In this document: one piece after another, positions 14,099 to 22,270 of the stretch | Position numbering within the stretch: position 1 is the first letter of the stretch | Layout of the letters: every line of letters begins with the position of its first letter | NCBI GenBank assembly: GCA_041547565.1 | Contig: JBFEUI010000030.1 | Coordinates: 1 to 27,883 of the forward strand | Source: JBFEUI01 sp041547565 | Lineage (GTDB): Bacteria; Pseudomonadota; Gammaproteobacteria; Thiohalomonadales; Thiohalomonadaceae | Direction: 5' to 3' | DNA length: 27,883 nucleotides | Program-made: the position numbers and the translations under genes | Notes under the pieces: generated by a model | What the model was told of the DNA's origin: nothing | Database searches by the model: none | What the model saw: only the letters and a program-made list of their open reading frames with translations

Positions 14099-14657
14099 AC
14101 TTAAGTGTCCCCGCCTGCCTGGCCAGAAAAGCCGTCTTGGCCGACAGCTCAAAGGAACAGCTCCACTTGTAGGCCAGGTTGATGGTCTCGGCGCAGGCAT
14201 AGACCCCGTGGCCGCGCACCACCGTCACCGGGTGTTCGGCCAGCATATCGGCCACCTTGTTCGGGGCCAATTCGACATAGCGGTCGTAGGGGACCGTGAT
14301 CACCGGGATGCGCTGAAAGTAGTAATGCCCCTCGAAATCGGGCGGGATAAAGTCCTCGCCGTTCATGGTCATGGCCACGCTGTAGGGGCCGTGACTATGG
14401 AAGATGGCCCGGGCAGCCGGGTTGCGGCGGTAGACCTCGAGATGCAGCGCGGCATCAAGCGATGCGCCCTCGCCGGGGCCGCCCTCGATATTACAGCGCA
14501 CCAGGTCGCCGGCTTCGACGAGGTCGGCGCAGGCGCCGGTGGGGGTGACCCAGATGTCGTCGTCCACACGCACGGAGGCATTTCCGCTGTGTGAATCGTT
14601 GTAACCGTACTGGCGCAGCCACCGGTAGTGGCGGATCAGGTCGTTTCTCGGGTCCAT
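14097..14657 (-). CDS. Class II aldolase/adducin family protein
   Basis: The 186-residue product has the FucA/AraD fold: SHSGNASVRVDD near the start, TPTGACADLVEAGDLV (38-53), FHSHGPYSVAMT (86-97) and RGHGVYA (148-154). Probable zinc ligands are H87, H89 and H150, with E74 near the acid/base position. The family includes sugar-phosphate aldolases, epimerases and the MtnB dehydratase; no methionine-salvage gene is near, so the substrate is unknown. The ATG at 14657 follows AAGGGA; 30 residues of upstream frame are discarded as untypical. It lies back-to-back with the Fur-controlled FTR1 gene. Confidence 0.82.
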   Translation of the reverse strand: MDPRNDLIRHYRWLRQYGYNDSHSGNASVRVDDDIWVTPTGACADLVEAGDLVRCNIEGGPGEGASLDAALHLEVYRRNPAARAIFHSHGPYSVAMTMNGEDFIPPDFEGHYYFQRIPVITVPYDRYVELAPNKVADMLAEHPVTVVRGHGVYACAETINLAYKWSCSFELSAKTAFLARQAGTLK

Positions 14658-14737
14658 CGTATCCCTTATAGCTGTGGCTGTTGTCAGTTGGCAGTATAAC
14701 CCAGGGCAAGCGCTGCTGAGGTGAATATTGACGGGTG

Positions 14738-14766
14738 TTGCAAACACAAATGCGAATCGTTATCAT
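14738..14766 (+). promoter_or_regulatory. Predicted promoter with overlapping Fur box
   Basis: A -35 of TTGCAA (14738-14743), 17-bp spacer and -10 of TATCAT (14761-14766) precede the cytochrome c-FTR1 gene. A 7-1-7 inverted repeat TGCGAAT-C-GTTATCA (14751-14765) matches the Fur consensus TGATAAT-N-ATTATCA at 11 of 14 positions and covers the spacer and -10. Iron-bound Fur would therefore block polymerase directly. Prediction from sequence only. Confidence 0.7.
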
Positions 14767-14803
14767 TTAGCTTATAGCTTTTCAACAAAATGGAGATACA
14801 TCA

Positions 14804-16705
14804 ATGAAACGGTTACTGCTTGCCTGCTGGCTACTGCTCCCATCGCTTACTTTGGCGGCAGACAATCTTCAGGGCCTGGTGCAAATGCTTGATTACGTCG
14901 GTGTCGACTATCCCGAGGCCGTCTCTGCCGGAACGGTGGTGAATGAGGCGGAGTATGCCGAGATGAAAGACTTTTCTGCCGGCATCAAGGCCCAGATATC
15001 CGGCATGACAGCCGGTCCCGAGAAGGAACGCCTGACGGCCATGTCACGTGTGCTGGCGGGTATGATTGATGCGCGTGCCGAGGTGGCTGAGGTCGCCTCG
15101 CAGGTGGCGAGGATGCGACGGGAGATACTGACGCATTTTGACCTCTCTGTTGTCCCGGGCAAGGTACCGGATATGCAGCAGGCCAGGGCGGCCTACGCCA
15201 GACACTGCGTCGCCTGTCATGGCGCCGAGGGACGCGGAGATGGTGAGCTGGCAGCGGCTCTGGAACCGGCGCCCACCAATTTCCATGACTACGAGCGTCA
15301 TGCTCAGCGTACCCTCTACGGGCTTTACAATACGATCACCCTGGGTGTGGATGAGACGGCTATGGCCGGCTTCAGCCAGCTGCCGGAAGACGAGCGCTGG
15401 GCTCTGGCCTTTTATGTCGGTCAGATGGCTGCCAGGGCGGGTGACAACAAACATGGTGCCGTGCTGTGGCAGAAACAGGCCGGGCACTCGCCGCTTGCCG
15501 ATCTGAAGACGGTGACCACATCGACGCCGTCCGAGATGAAGCAGGAATACGGTTTTGACGGTGTGGCATTGCTGAGCTATCTGCGCAGCAATCCCGATGT
15601 CTTGATGGGTGAAAAGCAGCAGCCGCTGGCCTTCTCCCGGGCGAAGCTGGCTGAAAGCCTGATGGCCTATAATCAGGGCAAGCGGGAGCAGGCCTACCAG
15701 ATGGCGGTGACCGCCTACCTGGAAGGGTTTGAACTGGCCGAGGCGGGGCTCAAATCGGTGGCACCGCAACTGCTGGCCGATATCGAGCAGGGGATGACCA
15801 ACTACCGCAACGCTGTTCGGGAAGGGGGCGAGAGGGGGCAACTGGCCGAGCAGGTCAACCAACTCACGGTCCAGCTCAACCAGGCACAGCAATACCTGGA
15901 CAGCAGGCAGCTCTCCAGCACTGCGGCCTTCAGCAGCGCCCTGATCATCCTGCTGCGTGAGGGGCTTGAGGCGATACTGGTGATCGCTGCGCTGGCCGCC
16001 TTCCTGATCAAGACCGGTCGCCGTGACGGGATGGCCTATCTGCACTTCGGTTGGGGTGCCGCCTTGGTGGCCGGCTTTGCGACCTTCCTGGTATCGAACT
16101 ATGTCATCGAGATCGGTGGTGCGACACGTGAGCTGACCGAGGCGATTGCCGCCCTGGTGGCCGCTGCCGTACTGTTTTATGTCGGTTTCTGGATGCACAG
16201 CAAGACTAGTTCGATGCGCTGGCAGCGCTTTATCGAGGGGAGCGTGAAAAAGGCGCTCAGCACCTCGACGCTGTGGTCTTTGGCAGGTCTCTCGTTTATC
16301 ACGGTGTATCGTGAGGCCTTCGAGACCATCCTGTTCTACCGGGCGCTGTGGACGCAGACGGGTGAAGCGGGACACAGTATGATGGCAACAGGCTCGGCCG
16401 TGGCCGTCGCCGTACTGGCTGTGCTGGCATGGCTGATCCTGCGCTACAGCACACGGCTGCCGCTACGACAGTTCTTCAGTGTCACCGGCGCCTTCCTGTT
16501 CGTGCTGGCTGTGGTGTTCGCCGGCAAGGGTGTGGCCACGTTGCAGGAGGCCGGTGTGATCCAGGCCAGCAGCCTCAACATGCCGGCCATCGAATTGCTG
16601 GGTATCTATCCCAATCTGGAGGGGCTGTTGGTGCAGGCGCTGATGGTGGTTGCCGCAGTACTGCTACTTGGCTACAGTCGTCGCCGTAGCCTCGATGTGT
16701 CGTGA
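14804..16705 (+). CDS. Cytochrome c - FTR1 fusion iron permease
   Basis: A 633-residue fusion. A signal peptide (1-19) leads to a helical periplasmic part, a c-type cytochrome domain with heme motif CVACH (C135, C138, H139) and probable axial M187, a second helical periplasmic region (about 245-370), and an FTR1 permease from about 375 with about seven membrane spans. The permease carries REGLE (385-389) and REAFE (503-507), the iron-coordinating motifs of FTR1/EfeU. In FTR1 systems iron is oxidised as it crosses the membrane; the attached heme could carry those electrons to the respiratory chain (inference). Ribosome site GGAG. The Fur box upstream and porin gene downstream support iron uptake. 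Confidence 0.93.
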   Translation: MKRLLLACWLLLPSLTLAADNLQGLVQMLDYVGVDYPEAVSAGTVVNEAEYAEMKDFSAGIKAQISGMTAGPEKERLTAMSRVLAGMIDARAEVAEVASQVARMRREILTHFDLSVVPGKVPDMQQARAAYARHCVACHGAEGRGDGELAAALEPAPTNFHDYERHAQRTLYGLYNTITLGVDETAMAGFSQLPEDERWALAFYVGQMAARAGDNKHGAVLWQKQAGHSPLADLKTVTTSTPSEMKQEYGFDGVALLSYLRSNPDVLMGEKQQPLAFSRAKLAESLMAYNQGKREQAYQMAVTAYLEGFELAEAGLKSVAPQLLADIEQGMTNYRNAVREGGERGQLAEQVNQLTVQLNQAQQYLDSRQLSSTAAFSSALIILLREGLEAILVIAALAAFLIKTGRRDGMAYLHFGWGAALVAGFATFLVSNYVIEIGGATRELTEAIAALVAAAVLFYVGFWMHSKTSSMRWQRFIEGSVKKALSTSTLWSLAGLSFITVYREAFETILFYRALWTQTGEAGHSMMATGSAVAVAVLAVLAWLILRYSTRLPLRQFFSVTGAFLFVLAVVFAGKGVATLQEAGVIQASSLNMPAIELLGIYPNLEGLLVQALMVVAAVLLLGYSRRRSLDVS

Positions 16706-16762
16706 GATTAAGGTCTATTCTTTATGCGTAATAACAAGTGTGAACATAAGGTGAGGAATACA

Positions 16763-17791
16763 GTGAAAAGCAGAAGATTGATTCCCGTCACCGTTGCAAC
16801 GCTCTTTGCGTGCGGCGCAGCTGGGAGTGCATATGCGGCACCGGAGGTGACCATTGGCGGTTTGCTGGAAGTGGAAGCATCGCAAACCAGTGATTTTATT
16901 ACCGAGGAGGATTCCAGCGATATCGCCCTGGCGACGGTGGAGCTGGGGCTGGATGCCAGCGTCAATGAATGGGTATCTGCTCATGTGTTGTTGCTCTACG
17001 AGGATGACCAGGGCAACGACGATGTACAGTTGGATGAAGGCAGCATTACCCTGGGAAATGACGAGAAATCACCTTTCTATCTCACCGTTGGGCGCCAGTA
17101 TGTACCGTTCGGCAACTTCAACAGCAACCTCGTCTCCGATCCGCTTACCCTGGAACTGGCCGAGACCCGCGAGGATGCCCTACTGGGCGGCATTGAACAG
17201 GGCGGTTTCCATGCCTCGGCATATATTTTTAATGGTGATGCGGACAAGGCAGGGGATGACAACGACAGGATTGATGATTTTGGCCTGAGCGTGGGATACA
17301 CCATGGAGATGGAAGGGGCGAGTCTGGACATCGGTGCCGGATACATCAACAACTTGGCCGATAGCGATGCACTGCAGGAGGGGCGGGCGACTGTCGAGGG
17401 CCACACAGCGGGTATCGCTCTCCACGCGGTGTTCTCCACCGGGCCATTTAGTCTTATCGGCGAGTATGTGGGGGCCAGCAACAGCTTTGATGAGGCCGAC
17501 CTGGCTTTCGACGGAAGCGGTGCCAAGCCCAGTGCACTGAACCTAGAGCTCGGGTATGACTTCACCCTGGCCGGCAAGGCGGCTACTGTCGCCGTAGCCC
17601 ACCAGCGTACCGATGAGGCGGCCGGACTGGGGCTGCCCGAGAGCCGAAATATGGTGGGTCTGTCACTGGCCGTGATGGAGAACACCGGACTGGGCTTCGA
17701 GTATTACTCAGCGGATGACTACGCTACCAGTGATGGCGGTTCCGGTAACAGCGGTAATGGCCTGACGCTGCAGCTGGCGGTTGAATTCTAG
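16763..17791 (+). CDS. LbtU-type outer-membrane porin (putative siderophore/iron)
   Basis: From the GTG at 16763 the product has 342 residues with a clean signal peptide (KSRRLIPVTVATLFACGAAGSAYA) and alternating beta-strand pattern ending in aromatic F, as in outer-membrane barrels. The FYLTVGRQYVPFGNF stretch and Asp-rich loops resemble LbtU, the TonB-independent legiobactin receptor of Legionella. GTG 16763 is preferred over ATG 16724 because GAGGAA lies just upstream and the extra 13 residues would spoil the signal peptide. It starts 57 bases after the FTR1 gene on the same strand, so both are probably Fur-regulated. General porin function is an alternative. Confidence 0.8.
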   Translation: MKSRRLIPVTVATLFACGAAGSAYAAPEVTIGGLLEVEASQTSDFITEEDSSDIALATVELGLDASVNEWVSAHVLLLYEDDQGNDDVQLDEGSITLGNDEKSPFYLTVGRQYVPFGNFNSNLVSDPLTLELAETREDALLGGIEQGGFHASAYIFNGDADKAGDDNDRIDDFGLSVGYTMEMEGASLDIGAGYINNLADSDALQEGRATVEGHTAGIALHAVFSTGPFSLIGEYVGASNSFDEADLAFDGSGAKPSALNLELGYDFTLAGKAATVAVAHQRTDEAAGLGLPESRNMVGLSLAVMENTGLGFEYYSADDYATSDGGSGNSGNGLTLQLAVEF

Positions 17792-17817
17792 GGGCTGGTT
17801 CAATCAGGCAGAAACAG

Positions 17818-17840
17818 AAAGGCGCCTTCGGGCGCCTTTT
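17818..17840. terminator. Bidirectional terminator between porin and hemJ
   Basis: AAAGGCGCC at 17818-17826, a TTCG tetraloop and GGCGCCTTTT at 17831-17840 form a stable stem with flanking A and T runs usable in both directions. It sits in the 54-bp gap between the convergent porin and hemJ genes. Confidence 0.9.
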
Positions 17841-17845
17841 CTGTG

Positions 17846-18271
17846 TTAGAACGGTTTGGCCACGGCCAGCAGTACCACCGCTATCAAAATCAAAACCGGA
17901 AATTCATTGAACCAGCGGTAGAAGACATGCCCCTTTGTGTTCCGGTCGTCACGAAAATCCCTCACCAGCTTGCCACAGTAGAAGTGGTAAGCGATGAGTA
18001 CGGCCACCAGCAGCAGTTTGGCATGCAGCCAGCCCATGTGGGCGTAGGCGCTCCAGGCGTAGTCAAACAGCATCCACAGCCCCAGGGCAACGACGACAAC
18101 CATGCTGGGTGTCATGATGCCACGGTAGAGCTTGCGCTCCATGACCTTGAACCGCTCGATCCCGACACTGTCATCGGCCATGGCGTGGTAGACGAACAGG
18201 CGTGGCAGATAGAACAGGGCGGCGAACCAGGTCACCACGCTGATGATGTGAAATGCTTTTACCCAGATCAT
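17846..18271 (-). CDS. hemJ: Protoporphyrinogen IX oxidase HemJ
   Basis: HemJ is the membrane oxidase that converts protoporphyrinogen IX to protoporphyrin IX in bacteria lacking HemG or HemY. The 141-residue, four-span protein has H8 in VKAFHIISVVTWFA, LPRLFVYH (22-29), MERKLYR, and WLHAKLLLV (81-89), matching the conserved His and Lys positions of the family. The ATG at 18271 gives the normal N-terminus; a longer frame upstream overlaps the thioredoxin gene. The stop of that gene is 16 bases upstream, so the two are likely one transcript. Confidence 0.92.
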   Translation of the reverse strand: MIWVKAFHIISVVTWFAALFYLPRLFVYHAMADDSVGIERFKVMERKLYRGIMTPSMVVVVALGLWMLFDYAWSAYAHMGWLHAKLLLVAVLIAYHFYCGKLVRDFRDDRNTKGHVFYRWFNEFPVLILIAVVLLAVAKPF

Positions 18272-18287
18272 GGTGGCTGCCTTACCC

Positions 18288-18785
18288 TTATAGCATGCCG
18301 CGAATACGCGCTTTAAGCTGGTCGAAATCCATCTCGCCCAACCGCTGTTGCACAATCTGGCCGTTGGGGTCGATGAGGAAAGAGGTGGGGGTCAGTTTGA
18401 CATCGCCGAATGCGCGCGCCGCCTCACCCTTGCTGTCGAGGACAATGGGGTAGGGGAGCCTGCGCAGGGTGACCAGCTCCATCACCTGTTCCGGCGGATC
18501 GTACTCCATGGCGATACCGATAAGCTCCAGGCCCCGTGGGTGGTACTCCTTGTACAGTTCAACCAGGTGCGGCATCTCCTTGATGCAGCCGGGACATGTC
18601 GTGGCCCAGAATACCACCATCACCGGTTTGCCGCGCAACTGCTGCAGGCTGAACTGTCGGCCGTCGAGTGATGTCATGCTGAGCTGCGGTGCGGCCTGCA
18701 TGCCGCTGGGGCTGAACCAGAGAAAGCCGAGCAGGCCGACGAGCAGTATCGCAAAGGCGGTGATGGCGATGTCGCGTAATTTCAT
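18288..18785 (-). CDS. TlpA-like membrane-anchored thioredoxin
   Basis: The 165-residue protein has one N-terminal membrane anchor (about 7-24) and a periplasmic thioredoxin domain with active site WATTCPGC (C64, C67), followed by PTSFLIDPNGQIV containing the cis-proline. TlpA/ResA proteins reduce disulfides in apocytochromes c or copper-site proteins, so cytochrome maturation is possible; the nearby c-type fusion permease is suggestive but not proof. The ATG at 18785 starts the anchor; ten extra residues upstream are unlikely. It precedes hemJ by 16 bases. Confidence 0.88.
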   Translation of the reverse strand: MKLRDIAITAFAILLVGLLGFLWFSPSGMQAAPQLSMTSLDGRQFSLQQLRGKPVMVVFWATTCPGCIKEMPHLVELYKEYHPRGLELIGIAMEYDPPEQVMELVTLRRLPYPIVLDSKGEAARAFGDVKLTPTSFLIDPNGQIVQQRLGEMDFDQLKARIRGML

Positions 18786-18898
18786 TCCTGTGTAAACCTG
18801 TCTGTGTCTGTGCAATTCAAGGCGCGCTCACTTTAACACATGAACATGCGCCCGGGCCTGTTGCAGGGTATTGACGCCTGACCGGGGCGCAAGTTCAG

Positions 18899-20230
18899 TC
18901 AGCCGTGTTTCGGGCGGTTGTAGGGTTCAACCCCGGCATTCTCCAGGAACGCCACGGCCAGGGCGCGATAGATCGGTCTGGGATTGATGAGCTTTGAGAC
19001 GCCGTAGGCGATAAAGGCGGCCGCCATCAGCGGCAGCAGCATCTCGTGGTTGTCGGTCATCTCCATGACGATGACAAAGGCGGTGATCGGTGTCTGCACC
19101 ACACCGGTAAAGTAGGCCACCATGGTCAGTATCACGATGGCCTGTCCGCCGGGCCCGGTGAACCAGTCGGCCACCATGGCGCCAAGTCCCGCACCGGTGG
19201 CCAGTGAAGGTGCGAAGATACCGCCCGGTATGCCGCTGAAATAGGAGGCCAGTGTGGCGACCATCTTGGCGAAGGGGAAGCTGGCATCGAGTTCACCGGT
19301 AGCGGTGATGGCCATCTTGGCTTCCTGGTAGCCGGTGCCGAAGGCCTGTCCGCCCGAGGTGATGCCGGCGATGGCCACAACCAGTCCGCAAAGCGCCGGG
19401 ATCATGAAGGGGTGGCGGCGCAGGTGGGGGCCTATCCAGAATGTGCCGCCTACCAGCAGGCGGGCAAAGGTGCCCCCCAGTAGGCCACCGATAACACCGC
19501 ACACAGGGATGATCACCCAGTGCATGGCATGGTCCAGCTCGGCACTGGTGCTGCCGAAGTAGGTGTAGTTGCCCAGGATGGCCAGTGCAGTGACCCCCGC
19601 CAGCAGGACGGCTGTGAGCAGGGTTCCGCTGGTGCGCTCCTCGAAGCTGCGTGCCATCTCCTCGATGGCGAAGACAATGCCCGCCAGCGGGGTGTTGAAT
19701 GCCGCGGCGATGCCGGCGGCCCCGCCCGCCAGGATCAGGCCGTGATCGAGATAGTGGCGCGGGAAGCTGGCACGGTGACCCACCGAGTACATGATTGCCG
19801 CACCGATGTGCACGGTCGGGCCCTCGCGGCCGATCGAGGCACCGCACAGCAGGCCGAAGACAGTCAGCAGGATCTTGCCGATGGCGATACGGATGGAGAG
19901 CACCGTACGGCGCAGTCCGATGGCCTCCGGGGCAATCTGTAGCGCCGCGATGGACTGAGGAATACCGCTGCCCTGGGCCCCGGGGAAAAAGCGTCGCGTC
20001 AGCCAGGCGATCAGCACCAGACCTGCCGGGGTGACAATGAGCGGCAGGTACGGCTGACTGGCAATGTTTGACTGGAAGAACTCGTTGGCGTGTTCACTGC
20101 CGATGGCGAACAGGGCCGATACAATGCCCACCATGATGGCACCGCTCCAGAAGACCAGGCGAGCCTTCCAGTTGGCCGCGGAGGCGAGATTGCGGATGGA
20201 AATTCGTATGTAGCGCAGCGTGACTTTCAT
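18899..20230 (-). CDS. ClC-family chloride/proton antiporter
   Basis: The 443-residue inner-membrane protein has the ClC selectivity-filter motifs GSGIP (87-91), GREGP (134-138) and GGIFAP (336-341), plus Y421 in NPRPIYRAL. The gating glutamate E136 and the internal proton glutamate E191 (FAIEEM) are both present, as in the E. coli exchanger, so it is likely a 2Cl-/H+ antiporter rather than a channel. No CBS domains follow. Such proteins aid acid resistance or charge balance. It is divergent from argC and lies 113 bp upstream of the thioredoxin-hemJ pair on the same strand. Confidence 0.92.
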   Translation of the reverse strand: MKVTLRYIRISIRNLASAANWKARLVFWSGAIMVGIVSALFAIGSEHANEFFQSNIASQPYLPLIVTPAGLVLIAWLTRRFFPGAQGSGIPQSIAALQIAPEAIGLRRTVLSIRIAIGKILLTVFGLLCGASIGREGPTVHIGAAIMYSVGHRASFPRHYLDHGLILAGGAAGIAAAFNTPLAGIVFAIEEMARSFEERTSGTLLTAVLLAGVTALAILGNYTYFGSTSAELDHAMHWVIIPVCGVIGGLLGGTFARLLVGGTFWIGPHLRRHPFMIPALCGLVVAIAGITSGGQAFGTGYQEAKMAITATGELDASFPFAKMVATLASYFSGIPGGIFAPSLATGAGLGAMVADWFTGPGGQAIVILTMVAYFTGVVQTPITAFVIVMEMTDNHEMLLPLMAAAFIAYGVSKLINPRPIYRALAVAFLENAGVEPYNRPKHG

Positions 20231-20354
20231 TCAATGATCCCGTTTCTGGCGGGGGAATTATGCCAAAGCTGTATGTTGCTGTCGCTCCCGATGCCCGTTT
20301 CAGTGCCGTTGTGCCAAGCGAGAATCGCATCACAGCGTGTCAAACCGGTTGAAT

Positions 20355-20360
20355 TATAAT
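20355..20360 (+). promoter_or_regulatory. Possible -10 element for argC operon
   Basis: A perfect TATAAT lies in the 280-bp divergent spacer between the ClC gene and argC, 150 bases before the argC start. No good -35 sits 16-18 bp upstream, so the promoter is uncertain. Nothing else in the spacer stands out. Confidence 0.3.
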
Positions 20361-20510
20361 GTCGCCCCCCGGGTCATGGCGGCAGTATCGGCTGCGGCGG
20401 TCATGGTCGTCGGTGTTTACCCATGGGGTGGCGGGTGCGGGTGAACGCTTTCGCTTTCAGCCGCCACGTTTTATCATGCCCCTTTTGGTTGAAATGAAGG
20501 TTCTGAAGCG

Positions 20511-21545
20511 ATGATCAAGGCAGGTATTGTCGGCGGTACCGGATACACCGGTGTCGAGCTATTGCGGCTGTTGGCCTCACACCCCGGGGTTGCGTTGCAG
20601 GTGATTACCTCCCGATCCGAGGAGGGGGTGGCGGTAGCCGACATGTTCCCCAACCTGCGTGGTCATGTCGAGCTGTGTTTCACCGTGCCGGATATGGCCG
20701 CTCTCAAGGCCTGCGATGTGGTCTTTTTCGCCACCCCCAACGGCATCGCCATGGGCATGGCGCAGGAGCTGGTGGATGCCGGGGTGAAGGTGATCGACCT
20801 GGCGGCGGACTTTCGCATAAAGGATGTGGCCGAGTGGCAGCAGTGGTACGGGATGGAACATGTCAGCCCGTCGCTGGTGGCCGAGGCAGTATACGGCCTG
20901 CCTGAGCTCAACCGCGCGCAGATCAAGGAGGCGCGCCTCGTGGCCAATCCGGGGTGTTACCCGACCGCGGTGACCCTCGGTTTTCTGCCCTTGATTGAGG
21001 CTGGACATATCAATGTTGACGGGCTGGTGGCCGATGCCAAGTCAGGGGTGAGCGGTGCGGGACGCAAGGCGAATGTAGGCACCCTGTTCGCGGAGGTGGA
21101 CAGCAGCTTCAAGGCCTATGCCACACCGGGCCACCGCCATCTGCCGGAGATCAGGCAAACGCTTTCGGGTATCGCGAATGCAGGCGTGGGACTGACCTTT
21201 GTGCCCCACCTGCTGCCGATGATACGCGGCATCCACGCAACCCTGTACGCCACACTCAAAAGCGAGGCCGGCGAGGACCTGCAGGGGCTGTATGAGAAGC
21301 GCTATGCGGATGAGTATTTTGTCGATGTGCTGCCGGCCGGCTCCCAGCCCGAGACCCGCACGGTGCGTGGTATCAACACCTGCCGCATCGCGGTGCACCG
21401 TCCGCAGGGCGGTAACACCGTGGTGATACTGTCGGTGATCGACAACCTGGTGAAGGGCGCTGCAGGACAGGCCGTGCAGAATATGAACATCATGTTTGGC
21501 CTGGATGAAAGCGCCGGTCTGGATGCGATTGCCGCCCTGCCATGA
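20511..21545 (+). CDS. argC: N-acetyl-gamma-glutamyl-phosphate reductase
   Basis: ArgC reduces N-acetylglutamyl phosphate to the semialdehyde with NADPH in arginine synthesis. The 344-residue protein has the nucleotide-binding GIVGGTGYTGVELLRLL (5-21), the catalytic Cys149 in VANPGCYPTA, and GHRHLPEI further on, all family signatures. The TGA stop overlaps the ATG of the next gene (ATGA), so argC is translationally coupled to the coiled-coil protein and bactofilin despite the unrelated pathway, an arrangement I recall from Pseudomonas. Confidence 0.97.
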   Translation: MIKAGIVGGTGYTGVELLRLLASHPGVALQVITSRSEEGVAVADMFPNLRGHVELCFTVPDMAALKACDVVFFATPNGIAMGMAQELVDAGVKVIDLAADFRIKDVAEWQQWYGMEHVSPSLVAEAVYGLPELNRAQIKEARLVANPGCYPTAVTLGFLPLIEAGHINVDGLVADAKSGVSGAGRKANVGTLFAEVDSSFKAYATPGHRHLPEIRQTLSGIANAGVGLTFVPHLLPMIRGIHATLYATLKSEAGEDLQGLYEKRYADEYFVDVLPAGSQPETRTVRGINTCRIAVHRPQGGNTVVILSVIDNLVKGAAGQAVQNMNIMFGLDESAGLDAIAALP

Positions 21546-22270
21546 GTCATCGCATTGTCAAGACGCGGCCCGCCTGGGTCACACGGCTGGGCCAGCTGCT
21601 GGCCGTTTTGTTGCTTGTCGGCCTGTGTTGGGCGATATTTGAGTATGGCCGCTTAAGCGGCGGCTACGACCGTGAGACCAGCCGCGATGCACTGGCGCAT
21701 CTGCAGCAGATGGTCCAGGAACGGGATGCGACGATTACCCGGCTGCGTGAGGAGATGGCGATTCAGGCGCGCAGTACCCAAATCGAACGCGAGGCCTACA
21801 AGCGGCTGGAAGGCACAGTCAATGAACTGCGCGGGAAACTGTCAGAGCTGGAGGAGGAGCTGACCTTCTACCAGGGAATTATCTCCCCGGGGAGCAGCGT
21901 GGCGGGTTTGCGTGTTGACGACTTTGAAGTGGTACCGGCTTCGCAAAATAATGTTTATCGCTACAAGCTGGTACTGACGCAGGTACTGAATAACAGTTAT
22001 GCTGTCAGCGGTAAGGTTGATATCCTGCTCCACGGACTAGCGGATGGCGAAGAGAAGCAGTTTACAGTGCAGGAACTGAGTGCGGATAAGCCACCATCAC
22101 TCAAGTTCCGTTTCAAGTATTTCCAGAATCTGGAAGGGGATTTTGTCTTGCCCGAGGGGTTCCGGCCCGGCAAGATTATCCTCAAAGTGACACCAAGCGG
22201 GAAAAAATACAAGCGGTTGGAAAAGAGTATCGACTGGCCGCTCCAGGAGAAGCCAAAGCATGTTGGGTAA
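21542..22270 (+). CDS. Membrane-anchored coiled-coil protein (DUF6776-like)
   Basis: The 242-residue protein has one membrane span near the N-terminus (about 16-36), a long charged helix with heptad character (about 45-110, e.g. LEGTVNELRGKLSELEEEL) and a C-terminal beta-rich domain (YRYKLVLTQVLNNSYAVSGKVDI). No catalytic motif is seen. The topology suggests a periplasmic scaffold anchored in the inner membrane. It overlaps argC by 4 bases and the bactofilin gene by 11, so it is translated with both and may work with the bactofilin. The family number is from memory. Confidence 0.75.
   Translation: MSHRIVKTRPAWVTRLGQLLAVLLLVGLCWAIFEYGRLSGGYDRETSRDALAHLQQMVQERDATITRLREEMAIQARSTQIEREAYKRLEGTVNELRGKLSELEEELTFYQGIISPGSSVAGLRVDDFEVVPASQNNVYRYKLVLTQVLNNSYAVSGKVDILLHGLADGEEKQFTVQELSADKPPSLKFRFKYFQNLEGDFVLPEGFRPGKIILKVTPSGKKYKRLEKSIDWPLQEKPKHVG

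Noticed and set aside
15044..16375. 443-codon minus-strand frame opposite the FTR1 fusion
   Set aside because: Shadow of a gene with heme and REGLE/REAFE motifs; no domain of its own.
16706..16762. Separate Fur box for the porin
   Set aside because: AT-rich bases before the porin do not form a 7-1-7 repeat; the upstream Fur box suffices for both genes.
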